DNA of 53,102 nucleotides from Streptomyces sp. MMBL 11-1 (GCF_028622875.1 NZ_CP117711.1:1-53102); one strand, 5' to 3'. Positions 7,483 to 14,924 are shown, counted from the stretch's first letter. Notes: generated by a model not told the origin, from the sequence alone. Made by a program: numbers and translations.

Positions 7483-7862
7483 AGGGAGATCTCCACTTCT
7501 TCCTCGATGTCGCGGTCCTTGTCGCTGCCGGCGTCGGCGGCCGGGAGCGGCTCGAAGTGCCGGGTGTGCGTGGCGTGGTCGAGCGCCCGTCCGGTGAAGC
7601 CGCGGTCGCCGTCGCTGCGGTGCTCCTGTTCGGCGTCGGTGATCTCCCGGGCGGTGACTCCGGCGGCGCTCACCAGGTGCCGGGCGTGCGCGGCCTCCGT
7701 CTCGTAGGCGGCGATCTGCCCGGCGGTGACCTCCTTGCCCGCGGCGGCCAGCTGCTCCAGCTCGGCCGCCGTCTTGTCGAGCTGGGAGAGAACCGGCAGT
7801 AACCCGGTGATCTCGGCCTGACGGGTGATCTCCTCGGTGCTCTGCTCTGCGGTGTCGCTCAT
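7479..7862 (-). CDS. Small helical protein with EISL C-terminal tail (127 aa)
   Basis: The ATG at 7862 follows AGGAAGG at a proper distance. The product (MSDTAEQSTEEITRQ...) is helical: helices ILPVLSQLDKTAAELEQLAA-like around residues 18-38 and IAAYETEAAHARHLVSAA around 50-68 suggest a short coiled-coil. The tail is RDIEEEVEISL. It overlaps the next gene by 4 bp. No family is recognised. The helical core with an acidic hydrophobic tail suits an adaptor or a protein carried with the relaxase (inference). Confidence 0.75.
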   Translation of the reverse strand: MSDTAEQSTEEITRQAEITGLLPVLSQLDKTAAELEQLAAAGKEVTAGQIAAYETEAAHARHLVSAAGVTAREITDAEQEHRSDGDRGFTGRALDHATHTRHFEPLPAADAGSDKDRDIEEEVEISL

Positions 7863-7893
7863 GGTCGGTGCCTTCCTCTTCGGTGGTGCGGGG

Positions 7894-8244
7894 CTACAGC
7901 TCGATCTCGAAGTCGTCGTCGGGCTGGGGCGGCGAGGGGCCGCGGGTGTGCTCCCCCCGGTCCTGCTCGGGCGGCCAGACGGCCCCCTCGGGCCCGTGCA
8001 CGGTGACGGCGTCACCGGGGTGGACCTCGGCCTGGACGTGGCCCCGGTAGACCAGGGAGCCGCTGTCGAGGAACTGGAGCGAGGGGTGGGTGCGCGGGTC
8101 GTCGGCGGGCTTCACCGCGTCGCGTTCGGTCAGCGCCTTGGGGTCGACCGTGCGGCCGTCGATGGACAGTCCCTTCGGGGAGACCTCCACGGTGTGGCCG
8201 CGCCACTGCCTGACCAGCCGTCCGACGGCGGCGGTGGGCTTCAC
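7894..8244 (-). CDS. Small beta-rich protein with FEIEL C-terminal tail (116 aa)
   Basis: The GTG at 8244 overlaps the stop of the membrane-protein gene (GTGA). The protein starts MKPTAAVGRLVRQWRGHTVEVS and carries several strands (HTVEVSPKGLSIDGRTV, SGSLVYRGHVQAEVHPGDAVTV when read in pieces), suggesting a small beta-barrel or SH3-like fold. It ends PQPDDDFEIEL, matching the tail of its operon neighbours and the relaxase. The function is unknown; no motif points to an enzyme. Confidence 0.75.
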   Translation of the reverse strand: MKPTAAVGRLVRQWRGHTVEVSPKGLSIDGRTVDPKALTERDAVKPADDPRTHPSLQFLDSGSLVYRGHVQAEVHPGDAVTVHGPEGAVWPPEQDRGEHTRGPSPPQPDDDFEIEL

Positions 8245-9002
8245 CGCTGCCGCTCTTCGCGTTCGGCTGCGGTCAGCTCGACCGGGGCCTCGTGGCCGGC
8301 GGCCTTGAGCAGTGCGGCCACGTTCAGCTCGTCGCCGGGGGCGACGGCGCGGGTCTCGCGGGCGTCGCTTGCCGCGACCAGAGCCTCGACGGTCTTGCTG
8401 ATGGCCTCGACCCGGGCCACCTCGGTGCGGTGCTCCCACACCTTCTCGGCGACGCGGGTCTGGCCCTCGATCATGGCGACGGCCACCTGGGTGCGGCCCT
8501 CGGTCTGTGCCATGACGCGCTCGTGACGCTGCTCGCGGTCCAGGCGGCGGTCGCCGCGCCACAGCGGGGCGCACACGGCATAGACGGCGGCGGTGCCCAC
8601 CAGCCACAGCAGGGCGCGCAGTGCGGAGTCCGGCGTCCAGGCGGCCACGCCCAGCAGGGCGAGAGTCCCGCCGGCGGCGAACGCGAACCGGGTGGTCTCG
8701 GCCTCGCCGTGCTGCTTGGCGGCCGACACGGTGCCCGCCGCGGCGGCGAGTGCGGCCAGCCCGCCACTGATCCACAGGGGCTGGGTCGAGCCGTCGGGCA
8801 GCTGCTCGTGCCAGCCCCATGCCAGCGCGGTCGCCGCGGTGGTGACCAGTCCGGGCGCGAGGCGACCGAAGTGCTCCCACAGGGCGCGACCGGCTGACTT
8901 CACCGGCGGCAGGGGCTCGACGTCGGGCAGGTAGGGAGCGGTGATCTGGTGTTCGCGGCTGATCAGGTAGGCGGTGGGGTCGAAGGGGGCGGGCTCGTTC
9001 AT
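8241..9002 (-). CDS. Integral membrane protein of the tail-protein operon (253 aa)
   Basis: From ATG 9002 (MNEPAPFDPTAYLIS) the protein has a soluble N-terminus of about 50 residues and four hydrophobic segments between residues 55 and 150 (for example LVTTAATALAWGW, GGLAALAAAAGTVSA, GGTLALLGVAAW, LVGTAAVYAVCAPLW). A long charged helix follows (about 155-215), probably a coiled-coil. It is the only member of the 6.9-10 kb group without the acidic-hydrophobic tail. That pattern suggests it could be the membrane partner the tailed proteins dock on (inference). It starts 5 bp after the previous gene's stop. Confidence 0.78.
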   Translation of the reverse strand: MNEPAPFDPTAYLISREHQITAPYLPDVEPLPPVKSAGRALWEHFGRLAPGLVTTAATALAWGWHEQLPDGSTQPLWISGGLAALAAAAGTVSAAKQHGEAETTRFAFAAGGTLALLGVAAWTPDSALRALLWLVGTAAVYAVCAPLWRGDRRLDREQRHERVMAQTEGRTQVAVAMIEGQTRVAEKVWEHRTEVARVEAISKTVEALVAASDARETRAVAPGDELNVAALLKAAGHEAPVELTAAEREERQR

Positions 9003-9006
9003 GGGG

Positions 9007-10095
9007 TCAGATCTCCATCTCGTGCTGGTGGGCGGGAGCGTCGGGAGCGTGGGTGGGAGCCGGTGGGGCGGGCTCCTTGTCGCTGGCCAGCTGCGGTTCG
9101 CGTTCGGCGTGCTGGATGCGCTGGTGGTCGGCGTGGACCGGTTCCAGTGCCTGTCCCGCGTGCTCGACCAGGGCGCTGGGTGCGAGGGCCGGGTGGCGGG
9201 CGTAGTTGCGCAGGTCGTGACCGGCTGCGTCGAGCCGGTCAAGGGCGGCGGTGTGCAGGACCTGCTCGGCGGTGTAGGCGGCGGTGCCGCCCATCCCGGC
9301 CTCCTGCAGCTCGGCGAGGACCTGGTCGCTGGGCTGCGGCCCGGGGTGGCGCTGGGCCTCCCACGCGACGGTCAGCGGGTCGATGGGGGCGTGCCGCTCG
9401 TCGAGCGTGCGCATCGCCTGGTAGACGGCGGCCAGCTGCGGGTGGGAGAAGTCCCGGTCCTCCAGCCAGCCGGTGACCTCGCGCAGCTGGCGGGGCTCGT
9501 AGAGCAGGGAGGCGACGGTCTCGCCCTCGGCCTGGATGTCGACCCGGGCCCGCTCGGTGCGGGGCACCGGGGTGACCTCCTGCTCGGGCGTGGTGTCGAG
9601 CAGGTTGCGCACGGTCTCCGGTGCGGTCTTCCAGGCGGCGTCCAGCTGGGCGAGGCGCTGACCGGTCTTGTCGGCCTGTTCCAGTGCCTTGAGCGCCTGG
9701 TCGACCTCGGCCTGCCGGGCGGTGTCCCGCAGCGTCTCGCCGGCGTGCTCGACGGCCCGGTGGATCGCGGCCTCCAGCACCATCCCGCCGTACAGCGGGG
9801 CGGTCTTGGGGTTCGGGCAGACGCTGGCGTTGGCGAGGACGGACAGGCGGGAGGGGGTGAGGGTCTGCCGGATGCCCGGCTCCTCGATCTTCGCCACGGC
9901 CGCGGTGACGGCGGCCGGGACATCGTTCGGGGCGACCTTGGAGAAGTCGATCGAGTGCAGCGTCTGCCACAGGGCGGCGTAGTCCGGGCGGGAGAAGGTC
10001 CCCGGCGGTATCCAGCGCATCGAGGGCAGCGCCTCGGGGCGGTGCAGCATCGCCCCGAGCAGCGCTTCCTCGGCCTTGAGCGTCAGCTTCTTCAC
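9007..10095 (-). CDS. Protein with two DnaB-N-like helical modules and HEMEI tail (362 aa)
   Basis: Residues 1-45 (KLTLKAEEALLGAMLHRP, then TFSRPDYAALWQTL) look like the N-terminal domain of replicative DnaB helicases. A second similar unit follows around residues 175-260 (ERARVDIQAEGETVASLLY, then FSHPQLAAVYQAMRTLDE). There is no Walker motif, so it is not a helicase. It may bind the host helicase or primase or load them on transferred single-stranded DNA (inference from the domain). A Pro/Ala-rich linker precedes the tail HQHEMEI. The GTG at 10095 overlaps the upstream stop (GTGA). Confidence 0.78.
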   Translation of the reverse strand: MKKLTLKAEEALLGAMLHRPEALPSMRWIPPGTFSRPDYAALWQTLHSIDFSKVAPNDVPAAVTAAVAKIEEPGIRQTLTPSRLSVLANASVCPNPKTAPLYGGMVLEAAIHRAVEHAGETLRDTARQAEVDQALKALEQADKTGQRLAQLDAAWKTAPETVRNLLDTTPEQEVTPVPRTERARVDIQAEGETVASLLYEPRQLREVTGWLEDRDFSHPQLAAVYQAMRTLDERHAPIDPLTVAWEAQRHPGPQPSDQVLAELQEAGMGGTAAYTAEQVLHTAALDRLDAAGHDLRNYARHPALAPSALVEHAGQALEPVHADHQRIQHAEREPQLASDKEPAPPAPTHAPDAPAHQHEMEI

Positions 10096-10646
10096 CGGGC
10101 CACACCGCCCGGCTCGTACGGGTGCAGGGGCGCGACCGCCGGGAGGTACAGCGGGTGGCGCGGGTGCCCGGCCTTGGTGGTGCCCAGGGCCCACAGCCGG
10201 GCGCCGTGGGCGGTGAGGGCCTTCTCGACGGTGGCGGCGCGCTGGAGCCTGCCCCACGCTCCCCAGCCGACGGTGAGGTCGTGGGCGGCCTCGGCGAGCA
10301 ACCGCAGCAGTTCGTCGTTGTGGGCGCCGACCGTGTCCAGCAGCCCGGTGGTCAGGACGCTGGGGTCGGTGGACCGGACGGCGAACAGGTTGGCCAGCAC
10401 CAGCCCGCCGCAGCGGTCGCGCTGGGCGAAGCCGACCAGTCGCCGGACCGTGGGGTCGTCCTGGTCGGCGGTGGCCATCGACGGGTTGAGCAGGACGTAG
10501 ACGCGGTGCGGGCCGGGTGCCCAGGTGCGGGTCAGGGCGTAGCGGTGGACCAGGTCGGGGCTGAACACGGCGGTGCCGGCGTCGCCCTGCTGATGGGTCA
10601 GGCCCTGGTCTGCGGCCCATGCCTGGATCTGCTCGGGCAGCGTCAC
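10092..10646 (-). CDS. DUF1643-family protein (184 aa)
   Basis: The core reads HRVYVLLNPSMATADQDDPT and continues with VRRLVGFAQ and LVLANLFAVRSTDP, the signature pattern of DUF1643 proteins, for which no activity is established. The length is normal. The GTG at 10646 overlaps the stop of the DUF4326 gene. Its neighbours (DUF4326, cytosine methyltransferase, ASCH) form a set often seen in phages and plasmids. A role in nucleotide or DNA modification is possible but only inferred from that company. Confidence 0.85.
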   Translation of the reverse strand: MTLPEQIQAWAADQGLTHQQGDAGTAVFSPDLVHRYALTRTWAPGPHRVYVLLNPSMATADQDDPTVRRLVGFAQRDRCGGLVLANLFAVRSTDPSVLTTGLLDTVGAHNDELLRLLAEAAHDLTVGWGAWGRLQRAATVEKALTAHGARLWALGTTKAGHPRHPLYLPAVAPLHPYEPGGVAR

Positions 10647-11062
10647 GACGTCACCTCCGTCGCGTCCGCCAGCTCGGCGAGCACACGCGCGTGGCACGGT
10701 TCGCCCTCGGGGCACCAGCAGCCCAGCAGCTGCCCCTTGAGCCGGGGAAGCTCGCGGGCGACCAGGTCGCGGTGCTGGTCGAGCCACACGCGGTACTTGG
10801 CGACGACGTCCTCGGCGGTGCCGTGCTTGCCCACCTTGAAGGGGTTGGCGAGCAGGTGACCGGCGAGGTGCCATCCGCCCTGGTACATCGGGCGGCCGAC
10901 GTAGACGACACCCTCGATCTCGGGGTCGTTGCGGCGGCCCTTGAGGCACACCACGGTGGTGGGCCCGGTGGCGGCGGCCTGCTCCTGGTGCTCCTCCTCG
11001 AAGAGGTCGAGGCCCAGCTGCAGCCCGCCGTTCATCTCCGGGTCGAAGGACTTGGGGGTCAT
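10643..11062 (-). CDS. DUF4326-family protein (139 aa)
   Basis: After a 40-residue charged leader the protein shows VYVGRPMYQGG, LANPFKVGKHG and the C-terminal GCWCPEGEPCHARVL. These are the conserved blocks of DUF4326, including the paired cysteines and a His that may bind metal. No reaction is known for the family. The ATG at 11062 overlaps the methyltransferase stop by 4 bp (ATGA), so the two are probably co-translated. Confidence 0.88.
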   Translation of the reverse strand: MTPKSFDPEMNGGLQLGLDLFEEEHQEQAAATGPTTVVCLKGRRNDPEIEGVVYVGRPMYQGGWHLAGHLLANPFKVGKHGTAEDVVAKYRVWLDQHRDLVARELPRLKGQLLGCWCPEGEPCHARVLAELADATEVTS

Positions 11063-12783
11063 GCCGCCTCCGCCCGGTGGAGGACGGCCCGCAGTCGGTT
11101 TCCGATCCAGGTACCGACCTGCGGGGAGACGGCGTTGCCGAACCCGTCGACCTGGTTCCGGGCGGAGCCCCAGACGGTGAAGGTGCCGCGGTATTCGTTG
11201 AAGTCGACGTCGAAGCCGCAGCCGCGGCCGATCTCGTGCGCCGCCATCATTCGGTAGAAGCAGTCCTCAAGCGGCAGGTCGGCGAGCGACGCCTGCCACT
11301 GGGCCCTGAGCAGCGCGGTCGTGTCAGTGGCGGTGAGGGTGCCGAGCGGGTCCGTGACTGGGTGCGGTGCGGTCCCGTGGTCGGGGCTGGTTCCGTTCTG
11401 CTTGTACCAGCCGGCGGCCGTCAGCACCGCCGGGATCTGCTCCGAGGTGAAGGTGGGCATCGCCTCGCTGTGCAGCGTGGGCAGCGTGTTCTTCCGGTAC
11501 GGGATGACCCCGGAAGACACCAGGGCGAGGGTCTCCGACCCGACCTGAGTGGGCAGCGGCTCCCCGGCGCCGCGCGCGGCACCCTGGAAGTTGTCCACGG
11601 CGAGCGCCATCGTCGGGGTGATCAGTCCGTCAGCGGCGTCCTGGGCCCACAGCGGCTGGGCGACCGGGCCGGTCGACAGGATCGCGGTCTCCTGCTGACT
11701 CGTCTGCGTCGCCATCGGCTGGAGCAGCAGCCGCTCGGAGCCGTGCACACCCTTCGCGGGCATGAGGATCGCCGGGAAGTCGGCGAAGCGCTGGCGGCAG
11801 CGTTCCGCGCGCGCCATCGACGACCGTGCGAGCGGGCCGACGAATCCGTCCGGGAACGTCTTGACCGGCTTGTCGCCGATGCGCGTGCCGAGATCGGTGA
11901 GGTCGAGCGCGGCCAGCGACGGCGTCATCGGCGGGACGACCGGGCGGCGGCAGGACGGGCACCGGTATTCGTACTGCCGGCCGTATGTCACCGTGCCGGA
12001 CTCCGGGATGCCGGTCTTCCACGTCCACACCGCCTCGACGTCCTTGTCGCAGCGCCCGCAGTGCGACACCGGGCGGTGCTCCAGGTCAGGCATCGGCAGG
12101 GACTTGTCGACGAACACCCAATAGCCGCGGTCCCTCGACTGCGGCACCCCGAAGAACTGGCTGTTCAGGTACAGGACCGTGTGGTTGTAGCCGAGCAGAT
12201 CGAACTGCTTGAGCCAGTACCTGTAGGTGCTCCCGTCGCCGACCTTCTTGCGGCCGGGCAGCGCGGGCCCCCACGAGGTGAGCTGGGTGGTGCACTCGAC
12301 CAAGATGAGCCGCGGGTGGTGCTTGGCGGCGTACTGCAGCACGCAGTTCGCGGTCGCCCGGTCCCGCTCCGAGCGCGTCACCTGCGCCTCGTAGTCGGGG
12401 TCCTCCAGCTCGAACAGAGTCGCGCCCTGCTCGTAGGCCCGGATCGTGTTGGCGAGCGAGTGGTTGACGCAGCTGACTCCGGCGGCCAAGAGGTCAGCCG
12501 GGGGAAGGTCGCGGGCGGAGTGGTAGTCGGAGGACTCGGGGTTGACCAGGTCGGCGATCCAGTGCTCGGCCCCGGGGTGGTTCGCCTCGTGGACCTCGAC
12601 CTTGTACCGCTTGTGGTTCGCGGCCATGATCGTGTCGAAGCCAGCGTCCTCAATGCCCTTGGTGAGTCCGCCGAAGCCGCTGAAAAGGTCGACTGCGGTG
12701 TACCCGTCGTGGCGGAAGCGTCGGCGCCTGACGGCCGGCCGGTGGGTGGCGGTACGCGTCTGCTGCATCGTGCGGCGGGCCAT
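11059..12783 (-). CDS. C5-cytosine DNA methyltransferase with atypical motifs IV and VI (574 aa)
   Basis: Motif I is clear (VDLFSGFGGL, about residue 31), as are motif VIII (QSRDR in VPQSRDRGYWV) and motif X (GNAVSPQV). The catalytic Cys loop reads GVSCVNHSLAN instead of the usual PPCQ block, like the SPECxxHS variants I know from actinophage enzymes. Motif VI is VECTTQ instead of ENV. A CxxC...CxxC zinc ribbon (CGRC, CPSC) sits in the target-recognition region. Known family members transfer a methyl group from AdoMet to C5 of cytosine. No restriction partner lies nearby, so it is an orphan and could protect the plasmid. ATG 12783 overlaps the ASCH stop. Confidence 0.85.
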   Translation of the reverse strand: MARRTMQQTRTATHRPAVRRRRFRHDGYTAVDLFSGFGGLTKGIEDAGFDTIMAANHKRYKVEVHEANHPGAEHWIADLVNPESSDYHSARDLPPADLLAAGVSCVNHSLANTIRAYEQGATLFELEDPDYEAQVTRSERDRATANCVLQYAAKHHPRLILVECTTQLTSWGPALPGRKKVGDGSTYRYWLKQFDLLGYNHTVLYLNSQFFGVPQSRDRGYWVFVDKSLPMPDLEHRPVSHCGRCDKDVEAVWTWKTGIPESGTVTYGRQYEYRCPSCRRPVVPPMTPSLAALDLTDLGTRIGDKPVKTFPDGFVGPLARSSMARAERCRQRFADFPAILMPAKGVHGSERLLLQPMATQTSQQETAILSTGPVAQPLWAQDAADGLITPTMALAVDNFQGAARGAGEPLPTQVGSETLALVSSGVIPYRKNTLPTLHSEAMPTFTSEQIPAVLTAAGWYKQNGTSPDHGTAPHPVTDPLGTLTATDTTALLRAQWQASLADLPLEDCFYRMMAAHEIGRGCGFDVDFNEYRGTFTVWGSARNQVDGFGNAVSPQVGTWIGNRLRAVLHRAEAA

Positions 12784-13250
12784 CAGACGGCCCCCTCGTC
12801 GAGCAGGCGTGCGGCGGTGGCGTCGTCGAGCTGCAGCCGGACCCGGGCGACCAGCTCGGCCGGCGGGAACCACAGCCCCAGCTGGCCCCGCTCGTGGGGG
12901 ACGGGCAGGGGCAGGGGGGTCACGTCCTGGAGGACGTAGTGGTTGTGGCCGGACAGGGACCACGGGGTGCACTCCCCGTCGTCGGCGTGGCAGTCGACGA
13001 TCCGGGCGACGGCGATCACGGCGCGCTGTTCCAGCTGCAGCCCGCGGATGACAGCGGCCATCGGCGGGTGCTTCTTCGCGGCCTTGTCGATCGTCGCGCC
13101 CGCGTGGATCAGGACGGGGCCCCGGTACGACCAGCGCTGAACCCGGTTCTCGATCCCCTTGCCCGCGTACGCGATGCACGCGGCGTGGGGCTGGCGGACG
13201 GTCAGCGCGCGGACCTGGCGCGGTGCGGCGTTCTGGACGGTGCCGGTCAT
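12783..13250 (-). CDS. ASCH-domain protein (155 aa)
   Basis: The N-terminal half reads RALTVRQPHAACIAYAGKGIE, continues into NRVQRWSYRG and ends with PVLIHAG. This is the typical start of ASCH (PUA-like) domains, which bind or process RNA or modified nucleosides. A central C/H/D-rich stretch (DCHADDGECTPW) follows. The ATG at 13250 overlaps the previous stop. Its position right before the methyltransferase fits a modified-base theme, though the exact substrate cannot be read from the sequence. Confidence 0.85.
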   Translation of the reverse strand: MTGTVQNAAPRQVRALTVRQPHAACIAYAGKGIENRVQRWSYRGPVLIHAGATIDKAAKKHPPMAAVIRGLQLEQRAVIAVARIVDCHADDGECTPWSLSGHNHYVLQDVTPLPLPVPHERGQLGLWFPPAELVARVRLQLDDATAARLLDEGAV

Positions 13251-13531
13251 GCCAGCCCCCGGAACGCCTTGGCGATGCCGATGAGCACGATGGCCGTGAT
13301 GACGACCGCGATGATCGTGCCCCGGCCGCTCGCGGTGACGACCTTGACCAGCTGCAGCGGCACCTTGACGGCGACGGCCACGATCGTGGCCACGTAGGTG
13401 AGGAACGCGGCGCCGATGGTGTTGCCGATGCCCGTGCCGATGTGGACGGCGAGCAGGGCGGCCAGCGTGCCCGCGAGGATGGCGACCAGGGCGGTAATCC
13501 GCTCGGCGGTGAAGTTGTCGGTGGCCTTCAT
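13247..13531 (-). CDS. Small membrane protein, three helices (94 aa)
   Basis: The product starts MKATDNFTAERITALVAILAG and contains three hydrophobic stretches (ALVAILAGTLAALLAVHIG, AFLTYVATIVAVAVK, IIAVVITAIVLIGIA). It has hardly any soluble part. The ATG at 13531 overlaps the previous stop (ATGA). No family is recognised; it may be a phage-holin-like or transfer-related small membrane protein. Confidence 0.75.
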   Translation of the reverse strand: MKATDNFTAERITALVAILAGTLAALLAVHIGTGIGNTIGAAFLTYVATIVAVAVKVPLQLVKVVTASGRGTIIAVVITAIVLIGIAKAFRGLA

Positions 13532-13815
13532 CGGGACACCGCCAGTCGCGCGGCGGGGACGAAGGTGCGGAAGTCGGCGGACTCGACGGCGAGCAGGCAG
13601 GCGCGCATGTGGGCGGCGGCGGTCTCGGGGTGCTCGCCGTACTCGTAGGCGAACTCGGCGACCGCGTCGGCGGCGCCGTCCGGGCCGAGTCGGTCGGCGG
13701 TCTCGTGGACCAGCTCGCGGGTCCGGGCCGGGTTCGTGGCGAACTCGGCGACCGGGGCCTGGGAGACGAACAGGAACGTGGCGAGCGTCGTGGTGACGCG
13801 CGAGGTGGAACGCAC
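13528..13815 (-). CDS. Small helical protein (95 aa)
   Basis: The GTG at 13815 has a good ribosome site (CCGGAGG). The protein (MRSTSRVTTTLATFLFV...) has a hydrophobic N-terminal segment, possibly a signal anchor, then helices such as TRELVHETADRL and AVAEFAYEYGEH. The gene is part of the chained operon. No family is recognised. Confidence 0.65.
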   Translation of the reverse strand: MRSTSRVTTTLATFLFVSQAPVAEFATNPARTRELVHETADRLGPDGAADAVAEFAYEYGEHPETAAAHMRACLLAVESADFRTFVPAARLAVSR

Positions 13816-13910
13816 AGCAGCCTCCGGCGAAGGAGAGAAGAGACGGGGGGTCCGGCTCGACCCGGGCGGGGCAGGTCGCTCGTCCGCCCGGGTCGAGGTA
13901 GAGGGAGCGG

Positions 13911-14039
13911 TCAGCTGCCCTGACGGGCGCGCTCGGCGGCGGCGCGGGCGGCGGCCTCGGCGGCCTCCTGCGCGCGGCGCAGCGATTCGCTGGCGGCGGG
14001 GTCCTGGATGACGGCGGTGGTGCCGATCGCGGCGACCAC
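13911..14039 (-). CDS. Very small helical protein (42 aa)
   Basis: The GTG at 14039 lies 5 bp after the previous stop. The product begins MVAAIGTTAVIQDPAAS and ends in an Ala/Glu/Arg helix (RRAQEAAEAAARAAAERAR). The spacing and codon bias support translation; the function is unknown. Confidence 0.5.
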   Translation of the reverse strand: MVAAIGTTAVIQDPAASESLRRAQEAAEAAARAAAERARQGS

Positions 14040-14044
14040 GGCGG

Positions 14045-14374
14045 TCAGCCGACCAGCAGCGCGGCGCGGCGGTGCGGGCGGGCGGGCTCCGGGGAGTCCT
14101 GCCGGCCGTCCCGCTCGTGCGGGGTGGGGCGCATGGGCAGCTGGGGCTTCGTCTCGGCGTGCACCGGGTTGTCGCAGGTGACCAGGCCGTTGCGGGTGAC
14201 GACGCTCTCGAAGTCGCGGCAGTCGCGGCACTTCGGGCCGATCCGTCCGACGACCGCGAGGCGCGGGCCGGTGAGGACCGGCAGGGCGCGGATGCCCTCG
14301 GGCGACAGGCGCAGGGCGGGCAGGTCGTCGACCATGAGGTCGATACGGGCGAAGGTGCTGAGAGACTTACGCAT
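14045..14374 (-). CDS. Hypothetical protein with CxxC motif, first gene of the long operon (109 aa)
   Basis: The ATG at 14374 has a strong ribosome site (GGAGGGATCTCC). The protein (MRKSLSTFARIDLMVDDLP) has two strands (LPVLTGPRLAVVGRIG) and a KCRDCRDFESVV motif with a further Cys in LVTCDNP. It could bind one zinc ion. The C-terminal 40 residues are Pro/Arg-rich and look disordered. It is the promoter-proximal gene of the operon running to 6961. No family is recognised. Confidence 0.7.
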   Translation of the reverse strand: MRKSLSTFARIDLMVDDLPALRLSPEGIRALPVLTGPRLAVVGRIGPKCRDCRDFESVVTRNGLVTCDNPVHAETKPQLPMRPTPHERDGRQDSPEPARPHRRAALLVG

Positions 14375-14441
14375 GGAGATCCCTCCAACTAGGGGTGTCC
14401 CGATCCGGAAGGCGGTTGCAACGCCTGTCCGGGCTGAGTCA

Positions 14442-14491
14442 GGGCCTGCAAGCCCTGGCTGGAGAGGGGTTCCGGGGCCTGCAAGCCCTGG
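14442..14491. repeat. Two 17-bp direct repeats spaced 33 bp in the operon leader
   Basis: GGGCCTGCAAGCCCTGG occurs at 14442-14458 and 14475-14491, start to start 33 bp, about three helical turns. Each unit is itself nearly palindromic (AGGGC...GCCCT around TGCA). They sit downstream of the likely promoter, so they are operator or leader hairpin candidates. Confidence 0.6.
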
Positions 14492-14509
14492 GGCCCCTCT
14501 CGCACTTCC

Positions 14510-14538
14510 ATTAACCTCCCCCCTAGCCAGAATGTCAA
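14510..14538 (-). promoter_or_regulatory. Minus-strand promoter of the long operon
   Basis: On the minus strand TTGACA (14538-14533) is followed after exactly 17 bases by GTTAAT (14515-14510). This is a near-consensus housekeeping promoter about 130 bp upstream of the first gene (14374). Two 17-bp repeats lie between it and the gene. Confidence 0.6.
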
Positions 14539-14561
14539 CAACCTCGGAATCCCGATTTCTG

Positions 14562-14588
14562 GGATGTTGGCAAACGTGGATGTTGGCA
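14562..14588. repeat. GGATGTTGGCA direct repeat in the divergent intergenic region
   Basis: GGATGTTGGCA appears at 14562-14572 and 14578-14588, 16 bp apart. It lies upstream of the -35 of the minus promoter and upstream of the plus-strand RHH gene (14681), so either direction could be controlled. The region 14375-14680 holds no gene that I can support. Confidence 0.5.
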
Positions 14589-14680
14589 TTACAGTTAGCG
14601 AGCAAGCACGGAAGACATGAAGCCAACGAGGGGACCATAGGGTGCTCGCAACACTGGAACGACCCGTCACAGGAGCCAAC

Positions 14681-14863
14681 GTGCCGCAGCAGGACGAACC
14701 CCAGCAGACGCCTGAGGAGTCGGAGGAGCGCGTCAACTTCAGCGCCCGCGTTCGAGCGTCCGTCCGTAAGAGGGCCAAGCTCTACGCGGCCCAGAACGAC
14801 GTGAGCCTGCAGGACCTCGTGGACGCCGCGCTGGACGACTACCTCACCCGACACGACGCATGA
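14681..14863 (+). CDS. Ribbon-helix-helix (Arc/CopG-type) regulator (60 aa)
   Basis: The C-terminal 40 residues (RVNFSARVRASVRKRAKLY, then a helix VSLQDLVDAALDDYLTRH) match the strand-helix-helix pattern of CopG/Arc proteins. The GTG at 14681 follows AGGAGC at a good distance; a GTG at 14642 would add 13 residues. It stands alone between two divergent operons and ends in a hairpin terminator. This makes it a natural candidate to bind the repeats in the upstream intergenic region and to balance transfer genes against the 14-7 kb operon. Confidence 0.8.
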   Translation: MPQQDEPQQTPEESEERVNFSARVRASVRKRAKLYAAQNDVSLQDLVDAALDDYLTRHDA

Positions 14864-14872
14864 AAAACGCCC

Positions 14873-14894
14873 CAGCGGTGCGCTATCACCGCTG
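14873..14894 (+). terminator. Hairpin after the RHH gene
   Basis: An 8-bp stem (CAGCGGTG / CACCGCTG) with a 6-base loop starts 10 bp after the stop of the RHH gene and 31 bp before the next start. It is probably a terminator or partial attenuator in front of the transfer operon. Confidence 0.6.
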
Positions 14895-14924
14895 AGGCTC
14901 GACGCAAGAATGGGAGTTGACTAG

